This document shows positions 7,743 to 14,105 of a DNA stretch of 64,000 bases, one piece after another. Below the pieces are notes generated by a model, which saw only the letters and a program-made list of their open reading frames with translations, was not told the origin of the DNA and searched no databases. The DNA comes from Bin55 sp963667455. GTDB lineage: Bacteria; Pseudomonadota; Gammaproteobacteria; Pseudomonadales; Azotimanducaceae. Each line of letters opens with the position of its first letter. Position 1 is the stretch's first letter. The position numbers were made by a program, and so were the translations under genes. Where the stretch lies: positions 62,001-126,000 of the forward strand of contig CAXXFR010000026.1 of assembly GCA_963667455.2 (NCBI GenBank). Reading direction: 5' to 3'.

Positions 7743-8783
7743 CTAGGCCTCGAGAACGGCCTCTCCGTCTGTGACTTCCTCCACGGATTCTGTGTTGGGA
7801 AGAAGCACTGAACGAATCGCCGATTCGATTCGACTGGCTTGTTCAGGATTTTCCTGCAACCACAATTCAGCTTGCCGCCGACCTTGGCCGATTCGTTCTT
7901 CGCCAATCGAATACCACGAACCGGACTTGTCAATCAGGCCATTCGTAACTCCGAGATCCAGAATCTCCCCCATTCGGTTGATTCCGGTCATATAGAGAAT
8001 CTGAAATTCCGCTTGCCTGAACGGTGGGGCAACCTTGTTCTTCTGAACTCGAACTCGAGTTTGGTTTCCAACCACCTCGTCGCCGTCCTTGATCGCGCCA
8101 ATTCGACGAATGTCGAGACGAACCGATGAGTAGAACTTCAAAGCGTTGCCACCGGTCGTGGTTTCAGGTGAACCGAACATTACGCCGATCTTCAATCGAA
8201 TCTGGTTGATGAAGATGACCAGCGTGTTCGAATTCTTGATGTTCGATGTCATCTTGCGCAGAGCTTGACTCATCAAACGCGCTTGCAGACCAACATGGGA
8301 GTCTCCCATTTCGCCTTCGATTTCAGCTTTCGGCGTCAATGCCGCAACCGAATCGATAACGACAACATCAACTGCGCCCGAACGTACCACCATGTCGCAA
8401 ATCTCAAGGGCTTGCTCTCCAGTGTCGGGTTGCGACACAAGCAAGTCATCGGTATTCACGCCTAGCATCTTGGCATAGACGGGATCCATTGCATGCTCAG
8501 CATCAATGAACGCGCATGTTCCACCTTGCCGCTGGCACTCGGCAATCACATGCAAAGTCAGCGAAGTCTTGCCAGAAGACTCCGGACCATAGATCTCAAC
8601 GACACGGCCGCGCGGCATTCCGCCGACGCCTAGCGCGATGTCGAGTGAAAGTGAACCGGTGGAGATCACCGGAACCGCCTGCTGCTCATGGTCGCCGAGT
8701 CGCATCATCGACCCTTTGCCGAACTGCTTCTCGATCTGAGATAAAGCGACCTTGAGAGCTTTGTCTCGATTTCCTTGAGACAT
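7743..8783 (-). CDS. recA: Recombinase RecA
   Basis: RecA forms ATP-dependent filaments on single-stranded DNA for homologous recombination and activates LexA self-cleavage. The Walker A GPESSGKT, the FIDAEHAMDP segment, VVVIDSVAALTP (Walker B) and loop L2 (FINQIRLKIGVMFGSPETTTGGNALKFYSSVRLD in short pieces) are intact. ATG at 8783 is the start because AGGAG ends nine bases before it and the protein then begins MSQGNRDKAL like other RecAs; a TTG at 8792 would sit directly against the ribosome-binding site. A LexA box lies about 30 bp upstream. Confidence 0.98.
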   Translation of the reverse strand: MSQGNRDKALKVALSQIEKQFGKGSMMRLGDHEQQAVPVISTGSLSLDIALGVGGMPRGRVVEIYGPESSGKTSLTLHVIAECQRQGGTCAFIDAEHAMDPVYAKMLGVNTDDLLVSQPDTGEQALEICDMVVRSGAVDVVVIDSVAALTPKAEIEGEMGDSHVGLQARLMSQALRKMTSNIKNSNTLVIFINQIRLKIGVMFGSPETTTGGNALKFYSSVRLDIRRIGAIKDGDEVVGNQTRVRVQKNKVAPPFRQAEFQILYMTGINRMGEILDLGVTNGLIDKSGSWYSIGEERIGQGRRQAELWLQENPEQASRIESAIRSVLLPNTESVEEVTDGEAVLEA

Positions 8784-8811
8784 AACTAACAACTCCTAAA
8801 TTGATGCGTAT

Positions 8812-8831
8812 TACTGTATATAAAATCAGTA
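8812..8831 (-). promoter_or_regulatory. LexA (SOS) box in the recA promoter
   Basis: TACTGTATATAAAATCAGTA is very close to the E. coli recA operator: CTGT, eight AT-rich bases, then TCAG instead of ACAG. It overlaps a plausible minus-strand promoter with a TTGCAA -35 (8836-8841), a 17-base spacer and a TACAGT -10 (8813-8818), so bound LexA would block it. Confidence 0.9.
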
Positions 8832-8956
8832 CGAATTGCAATACCTAATACGCAAGAAAGTGAACATGCGAATTCCCGAAGGCTACTCGACGCTATGGAC
8901 AACCGTCCGTCGCCGAGCCGATCAGAAAATTCGCTCCGTACCTAACATATGGGCGC

Positions 8957-9085
8957 TCAATCAGAATTCAATAGCAGTTGGCTCACATCTTCTTGACTGG
9001 CCTGACAACCTACCCAGCAGTTCAAATTGCACTCCAACCAGGGTGTGATCGCGCCTGCCAATTGAACGCCGGTTACTCCCAGCAT
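8957..9085 (-). CDS. Possible small Cys-rich peptide overlapping the halogenase gene end
   Basis: A 42-residue frame starts at ATG 9085 and overlaps the last 13 bases of the halogenase gene in another frame. AAGGG stands five bases before the ATG. The peptide contains WLECNLNCWVGCQ and ends DVSQLLLNSD. Its position at the end of a RiPP operon and its Cys/Trp content make a second peptide substrate or small accessory protein conceivable. It has no NHLP leader and I recognise no family, so it may be chance. Confidence 0.25.
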   Translation of the reverse strand: MLGVTGVQLAGAITPWLECNLNCWVGCQASQEDVSQLLLNSD

Positions 9086-10350
9086 CCAAGCCCTTGCGAT
9101 ACCTGGGCATAGCTGGTTAGCGGCACTGCGCACATCTTGTCCCAATCCTCTCTATCGATGACTGGACGCCTGAGCAAATCAATCATTTCGTCGAATTTCT
9201 CGAGTGCATTGCAACCGACGGCATCGGGATCCGCCACAGTTCGATGTTGAGTCCAAATACGGTCACGCGCTTGACGCCAAAACTCGCTATCGAACGCCGA
9301 GCCACGGCAGTAGTGCCACCCGACAAAGAGGCCGTAACGCAGAATTGAATTGACCAAGAACTGGTTGACCACGGGAGCATCGCGTTCGATGTGGTCAATT
9401 GAACGATTGAGACGAATGTGAAGCACCATTCCGATTTGCAATTGAGTCGCAACGATTGCAGTTGCTTCCAACGGCTCCATGAACGCCGCCGCATTCCCAA
9501 CACGTGCTACCGCGCCATCAAATATCTGACGACAAACAAAATTCGGAAATGGAATGACCGCCCGCGGCTCAAACTCTTCAACGGATTCGGTCTCGAGAAA
9601 CTCGTCGAAATCGGACTCGACCGCCTCAGTTGTGGACACCGTGCGATTGAATATGTAGCCATACGACGTGTGGGCCGTAAGCGGAATGACGAACACCCAA
9701 CCATGAGGTCGTGCAACTGCCCTCGTGTAGGTATGCTGCAACACAGGTCCATCAGTCTCCTTGATGATCGAAGGGCACCGACGAATCACAGCCGTGTTGG
9801 TAGGAATGAACGAAATGTCTATGTGTTCCCTTGAATCTAGCTCTCTTGGAAACCCTCGAGCATCGAACACCAGATCGTAGTGTTCCGATTCCCTTCCTTC
9901 GAAATCTACCCTCGCACCATTTCCTGACTTGGTGATTGCATGCACAGTTGCGTCGATGTGCTTGGTCGGCGTACTCTCGCCAAGCAACTCCGCAAGCAGG
10001 TCCGCGGCCAAGTGGTAGGCATAAGACACTTGCTGAGGAGAGAAGAAGTGCGTAAAGTCTCGTCCTCGTCTTCCCCATCCTTCGAATGCAACGCCGTACT
10101 TTCGAGTACCGCAAATGCGTTGCTGAATAATCTCGTGCGGAAGTTGGGTCAGTTTGTGCATTTCAGCCACCAAGCTTGGCCAGCTGCCTTCGCCCACTCC
10201 TATCACCGGGATTCGCGAGTCATAGATGTGATGCAGCTCGAAGTCGTCATCGCCAAGAGCGTTGGCAACGCTGGCCGCAGCCAAGGATCCTGCAGTTCCA
10301 CGCCCGACCACGGCGACTTTGTTGAGTGATTCTCGACCTGGCTGCAACAT
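9073..10350 (-). CDS. Flavin-dependent tryptophan-halogenase-like enzyme of the RiPP cluster
   Basis: The 425-residue protein belongs to the FADH2-dependent tryptophan halogenase family, which uses chloride or bromide and O2 via a hypohalous intermediate. Visible features: the FAD-binding VVGRGTAG (14-21), GVGEGSWPSL (51-60), a Lys in GTRKYGVAFEGWG (K84) at the catalytic lysine position, GWVFVIP (217-223) at the WxWxIP signature with the second Trp replaced by Phe, and MEPLEATAI (291-299) with the active-site Glu. It is shorter than free-Trp halogenases (about 530 residues). The likely substrate is the C-terminal Trp of the NHLP precursor at 12622. Peptidyl Trp brominases acting on NHLP-type precursors are known from sponge microbiomes (SrpI, from memory). 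The protein ends GLGCWE, close to the precursor end GLSCCW. It is five bases after the outer-membrane protein gene. Confidence 0.88.
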   Translation of the reverse strand: MLQPGRESLNKVAVVGRGTAGSLAAASVANALGDDDFELHHIYDSRIPVIGVGEGSWPSLVAEMHKLTQLPHEIIQQRICGTRKYGVAFEGWGRRGRDFTHFFSPQQVSYAYHLAADLLAELLGESTPTKHIDATVHAITKSGNGARVDFEGRESEHYDLVFDARGFPRELDSREHIDISFIPTNTAVIRRCPSIIKETDGPVLQHTYTRAVARPHGWVFVIPLTAHTSYGYIFNRTVSTTEAVESDFDEFLETESVEEFEPRAVIPFPNFVCRQIFDGAVARVGNAAAFMEPLEATAIVATQLQIGMVLHIRLNRSIDHIERDAPVVNQFLVNSILRYGLFVGWHYCRGSAFDSEFWRQARDRIWTQHRTVADPDAVGCNALEKFDEMIDLLRRPVIDREDWDKMCAVPLTSYAQVSQGLGCWE

Positions 10351-10355
10351 CGCTA

Positions 10356-11588
10356 CTAGAAGCTCGCGTAGAAGCCCATTCCCAAGAAACTGTCCCGCCT
10401 TCCATCATAGGCCAAGTCTTTTGGATCTGAATGAAGAACCACGATGCTTTCTACCCGAAGTTGCAAGTAGTTGGATAGTCGACGCTTGAATTCCAAATTC
10501 ACACTTCGGGACGTGCGGTCAAAGTCGATCAGCAGACCAGCTACGAGTTCCGTGCCGTCCACGTCATTGAAAGAGAGAAATCCGGCGAGAAACAGATCGT
10601 TCGCCCACACGTTCGTTGCCCGATCTCCCCGACCGTCGAAGTGCCATTCGCCAAGCAACGTGAAACTGGCCGGGGTCCCGTACAGTTCGTACGCTGTATG
10701 TTCGGCTCCAAGAATGAAGGCTTGATAGCTTTCTTCCTCCAACGCGAGATTGCGTGCGCCGCTTACGTGCGTGGCCTCGAGTTTGTACAGCACAGGCTCC
10801 GTCGTAAACTGCAGATCGAGCCCAAATTGCCGAATCTGTTCGTAGTAAGGGATCAAATCTGCCTGCATGGGTTCTGTCGAGCCAGATTGTCGAGTCGCTA
10901 AGAAAGACGGTTCTCGGCTCGTTCCCACGAATCCACTTACCCCAAAATCTAGCAGGCCCAACGAATTGGTGTAGCGGACTGCGTAATCTACATGGCGGCT
11001 TTCATCACTGGATTCGTAGACAGGTTCCTCATCGATCGAAAACCTCGATCGTAGTCGTCCCTTTGGGCTGGGGAAGGTACGTGAACGATGGAAGGGCAAC
11101 AGAAAGGATTCAACAACGCCCCAACCGCCGGAAAGTGTTGCATGCACCATTGGCTGACCGAGCTTGGGTCGATTGCGCGGATGTTCAACTAGGTCCAACT
11201 GATTGACAATATCGACAATGTTGTTGAGCTCTGCTACGCCCCAAAACACTCGACCGAGCCCCGCCCTGACCTGCCACGAGGAATCTCCCAAATTGCCGTA
11301 TGTCAGTAGGTAGGCCTCGCGCACGTCTGAATGAGTGCGATTGGAGTCGGCACTGTCGTAGCGAGACAGCAAGGAAACAACAAAGCTGGTTCGTTCCGAG
11401 AACTCTCCGTATAGCGTCGGTTCAAAAACCAGACCTGCAGCACTGGGGCGTTGGCCTTCGAATAATGGAGGTTGCGGAAACCATCTGGCTTCCAAACCCA
11501 CTTCTCCGGAAAAATCCAGAGTTTGTGCGCCAGCACCAGCCCCTACCAAAAACACGAGCGATGTGACCAGGACGTTGAGTCTAGTCAC
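10356..11588 (-). CDS. Outer-membrane beta-barrel protein of an MMPL/LolA-like export set
   Basis: The 410-residue protein has a signal peptide (hydrophobic 5-20, cleavage probably after GAGAGA) and then many amphipathic, aromatic-rich strands with YDSADSNRTHSDVREAYLLTY near residue 77 and a C-terminal Phe after FYASF, as in outer-membrane barrels. Proteins of this sort (DUF1302-like or similar) occur with a LolA-like lipoprotein-sorting protein and an RND/MMPL pump. Its start overlaps the preceding LolA-like gene by four bases and the halogenase follows by five bases, so the three form one operon. Transporting or binding the lipidic or modified peptide product at the outer membrane is inference. 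Confidence 0.65.
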   Translation of the reverse strand: MTRLNVLVTSLVFLVGAGAGAQTLDFSGEVGLEARWFPQPPLFEGQRPSAAGLVFEPTLYGEFSERTSFVVSLLSRYDSADSNRTHSDVREAYLLTYGNLGDSSWQVRAGLGRVFWGVAELNNIVDIVNQLDLVEHPRNRPKLGQPMVHATLSGGWGVVESFLLPFHRSRTFPSPKGRLRSRFSIDEEPVYESSDESRHVDYAVRYTNSLGLLDFGVSGFVGTSREPSFLATRQSGSTEPMQADLIPYYEQIRQFGLDLQFTTEPVLYKLEATHVSGARNLALEEESYQAFILGAEHTAYELYGTPASFTLLGEWHFDGRGDRATNVWANDLFLAGFLSFNDVDGTELVAGLLIDFDRTSRSVNLEFKRRLSNYLQLRVESIVVLHSDPKDLAYDGRRDSFLGMGFYASF

Positions 11589-12472
11589 CGTACTCGTCGA
11601 AGTGCTGTCTGGGTGAATTCACTGTCCTCGAGATCGTTACCGAATTGAAAATCAGTCCATTGCAATTCAGTGCTAGCCCCAGTCAGATGGTTGACCATGG
11701 TCTGTGAACTCGCCCTCCAGAACTTTTGAGAGTATTGCTGGTAGTCCGTGAACGTGAGAGTCTTGAGATGGAAGTTTCGACGGTCATACAGCTCCATTTT
11801 CCAGGTCCGAAGTTCTTCGCTGTCCATCCACACGACTTTGCGGCTGTAACCCGACCTCTCATCCAGCGGCACTTGTTCAGTCACGATGCACATGCGATCG
11901 TCGCAAGCTTCCTCACGCAGATACTTGTGAGTGTATTCCTTGACTTCACCTGAGCTCATGTCCTCGTAAGAAAACTCGCTTCCCATGAAGGAACCGGACC
12001 TTCGGGCCGCACTGATGCGCTTCACCCTTTGCAATGCCGGCAGGTACAACCATTGATCGTCTGGGGCGTTGATGTGAGCGTGAGTCAGCAAGGCTGTGCC
12101 TTGGACATCTCGAGGTTCATCGAATACAAACAGGCTCTTGTCGCCATCGTCCGGTACTTCCAGTACCTTGAATCGCATTTCGCGGATCGTTTCCCGACCA
12201 TGTCGATCCACGAGCACCATGGTCAGACCGGCGGTGAAGTCACCAAAACCCTCGTTACGAGCAGTTGCTTCAAGCGCAATCCGCAATCCCTTTTCCTCGG
12301 GTGTTTCGTCTTGTGCAAACACATCAGGAACTAGTAGGAGGCATAGAGTCAACGCAACCAAGACTGATGCGCCATTCCAAAATCCAGATCCCCGCAACGC
12401 TGAACTTGCAGCAGGTTTCCCCAGATATTGCGATTGACAAGAATGGAGCATTGTTGAATGACTTGGATTCAC
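11585..12472 (-). CDS. LolA-like outer-membrane lipoprotein-sorting protein
   Basis: The 295-residue protein has a long N-terminus with a signal segment (about 35-53, ending DVFAQDE) and a LolA/LppX-type domain. The family hallmark is clear: QWLYLPALQRVKRISAAR, then GSFMGSEFSYEDM. Such proteins work with MMPL/RND exporters and a barrel protein to move hydrophobic molecules across the periplasm. It is the first gene of the minus-strand set with the barrel and the halogenase, divergent from the precursor gene. The ATG at 12472 gives an unusually long leader; a later start near residue 34 is possible. Confidence 0.85.
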   Translation of the reverse strand: MNPSHSTMLHSCQSQYLGKPAASSALRGSGFWNGASVLVALTLCLLLVPDVFAQDETPEEKGLRIALEATARNEGFGDFTAGLTMVLVDRHGRETIREMRFKVLEVPDDGDKSLFVFDEPRDVQGTALLTHAHINAPDDQWLYLPALQRVKRISAARRSGSFMGSEFSYEDMSSGEVKEYTHKYLREEACDDRMCIVTEQVPLDERSGYSRKVVWMDSEELRTWKMELYDRRNFHLKTLTFTDYQQYSQKFWRASSQTMVNHLTGASTELQWTDFQFGNDLEDSEFTQTALRRVR

Positions 12473-12548
12473 GGCGACATGTTAGTAATGCATCTTCGAC
12501 TGATGTAGCCGTGGTCGGATCGGTGCGCGACATTCGCTAGCGGTAAGT

Positions 12549-12579
12549 TTGTTCATTTTATGTTCTGATGGTATAGAAT
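12549..12579 (+). promoter_or_regulatory. Possible promoter of the precursor gene
   Basis: TTGTTC (12549-12554) and TATAGA (12572-12577), spaced 17 bases, lie about 45 bp before the precursor ATG in an AT-rich patch. Both boxes are imperfect, so this is a weak call. The ribosome-binding site AAGGAG at 12610-12615 is good. Confidence 0.3.
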
Positions 12580-12621
12580 CATCAATGATCAAAGTCTCCC
12601 TCACGTAATAAGGAGAAGCTT

Positions 12622-12873
12622 ATGAGAAGTGGTGATCAAATGCTTCAGCAGATCGTCGAGAAGTCCGCAGTGGACGAGGAGTTCCGAAGTGCACTGGTCG
12701 CGGATCCCAAAGCGACCATCTGCGAAGAATTGGGCATTACGATGCCGGAATCCATGACGATCAAGATTCACGAGAGCGACATGCAGACCGTGCATCTTGC
12801 GTTGCCACCCGATCCTCACATCACTGAGGAGCAGTTGGAAGCAATCTCAGCCGGCCTGAGTTGCTGCTGGTAG
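12622..12873 (+). CDS. NHLP-type RiPP precursor with five-residue core LSCCW
   Basis: The 83-residue protein is a nitrile-hydratase-like leader peptide (proteusin type): QMLQQIVEKSAVDEEFRSAL, ADPKATICEELGITMPES, TIKIHESDMQTVHLALPP, PDPHITEEQLEAISAG. The Ala-Gly at 77-78 fits cleavage by the C39 peptidase of the cluster's NHLM exporter and leaves only Leu-Ser-Cys-Cys-Trp (codons 12856-12870). Cys and perhaps Ser are targets for the YcaO cyclodehydratase, and the terminal Trp for the halogenase-like enzyme. It is the only plus-strand gene of the cluster and has its own AAGGAG ribosome-binding site. The leader assignment is firm; the core boundaries and modifications are inferred. Confidence 0.92.
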   Translation: MRSGDQMLQQIVEKSAVDEEFRSALVADPKATICEELGITMPESMTIKIHESDMQTVHLALPPDPHITEEQLEAISAGLSCCW

Positions 12874-12977
12874 ACACAACAATCTAATTCGACGGCGCAT
12901 GCGTGCTCGTTCAGAGCGCGAGCGCCATCGAACCGACTTACACAGCACTCCGATTCCACGAAGAGGGCCTCTGAGCC

Positions 12978-14096
12978 CTATAGTTGGAGTGCACCTGAGA
13001 GCACTAGGAATAAGTAAGCCTTCGCCTTGACCAACTGATCGTACGACATCACGAGCTTCATGTGGTGGATGCCCCTGAGCAGCACGAATCGACCCGACTT
13101 TGCGAACAACACGGTAGGCTTCGACACCCAACCGTACAACTCGTCCAGCTTCTTTTCTATTACCAGTTCCTCGTGTCTCAGTGCGTTCAAGAACGGATTC
13201 CAATCCGTCAAACCATCGAGCCAATAACGAGAGTCCTTGGTGTATCTCTGTTTGACGATTAAGGTCAACCCTAACTCAGGTCCGATCCCTTGCTCCTGTG
13301 CATCGATGTTGAGTCCTGTCCGCTCAACATCTGCCCGTTCATTGAAGCGGGAAATCAGCGATTCGACTGCCGCAATGCTCCCAGGCCATCCAATGCGCTC
13401 CAGATAGGTTCGAACCTCTTTAGATGATCTGAACCCCATGACTGCAAGCCGAATCGAGCGTGGCCGGGATGGGAACACACCGAATGAATCGGTGCGGGTG
13501 TGCTCGGGTTGAGCTGCATACGCTTGTTCAACGTACTTCCACTCTTCGTTATTCCACTGCAAGCCGACCGCCGAAGTCAAAGCTTCGACCAAGGTTCGAA
13601 CATCCTCACTTTGATCGTTAGCACCTGTAATTGGACGCTCATTGGGGCGCAGGAACACGCCGGGACGAGAAGCATGACCAAAGTCTTCGGAGCCTGTGTC
13701 GTACTCGAGCATGAGCTTGCGCCCAGCAATTGAACGCAACGATGGATTGACAGCATCCATTTGTTTGAAGAGGCGCAAGACCGTTCTCGCAGTTTCGTTC
13801 GTCTGGTCAGTGCGTTCGATTTCTTCAAAGAACGCTCTCGTCCTGGGCACACTAGTCAAGGACACACCCAAGTCCGCTATGGGCTGTGCCTCATGCAGAG
13901 GTATTTCAAATCCGAACGGGAGCGCCCCCTGTTCGATGGGTAGTCGGTTGCCACACTCAAGTATTCGTTGCCACTGAGCTTCCCCAATGAGTACCGAATC
14001 CACTCGGTCTCGAAAATTGCCGAGCAGATCCGCCATGGTGTCGCCTTCCTTGGCAAGTTGCTCCTGCGTTACCGCAATGGCCTCGTCTTGGTCCAT
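12978..14096 (-). CDS. Unrecognised RiPP-cluster protein
   Basis: I do not recognise this 372-residue soluble protein with confidence. It has no signal peptide, membrane segment or familiar nucleotide-binding motif. A middle part reads LRLAVMGFRSSKEV-like (actual IRLAVMGFRSSKEV, about 215-228), followed by GPELGLTLIV and a C-terminal RGIHHMKLVMSYDQLVKAKAYL. I recall the pattern GPxLGLE...(H)xKxV...AKAYL as recurring in uncharacterised proteins near peptide-modifying enzymes, but cannot name the family. It starts nine bases after the YcaO gene and so is probably translated with it; a role in precursor binding or modification is inferred from position only. Confidence 0.6.
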   Translation of the reverse strand: MDQDEAIAVTQEQLAKEGDTMADLLGNFRDRVDSVLIGEAQWQRILECGNRLPIEQGALPFGFEIPLHEAQPIADLGVSLTSVPRTRAFFEEIERTDQTNETARTVLRLFKQMDAVNPSLRSIAGRKLMLEYDTGSEDFGHASRPGVFLRPNERPITGANDQSEDVRTLVEALTSAVGLQWNNEEWKYVEQAYAAQPEHTRTDSFGVFPSRPRSIRLAVMGFRSSKEVRTYLERIGWPGSIAAVESLISRFNERADVERTGLNIDAQEQGIGPELGLTLIVKQRYTKDSRYWLDGLTDWNPFLNALRHEELVIEKKLDELYGWVSKPTVLFAKSGRFVLLRGIHHMKLVMSYDQLVKAKAYLFLVLSGALQL

Positions 14097-14105
14097 GAAA
14101 CCGCC

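Noticed and set aside
7553..7933. 126-codon minus-strand frame overlapping recA
   Set aside because: Its first half is recA in another frame. The last 63 codons are protein-like but have no good start or recognised family, so it is only mentioned under the gene-free stretch.
8836..9048. 70-codon plus-strand frame upstream of recA
   Set aside because: No ribosome-binding site, no family, and it runs across the recA promoter region.
12900..12977. Hairpins between the precursor gene and the convergent gene
   Set aside because: Stems are only about five bases (for example AGGGC/GCCCT) with no T-run on either strand; not enough to call a terminator.
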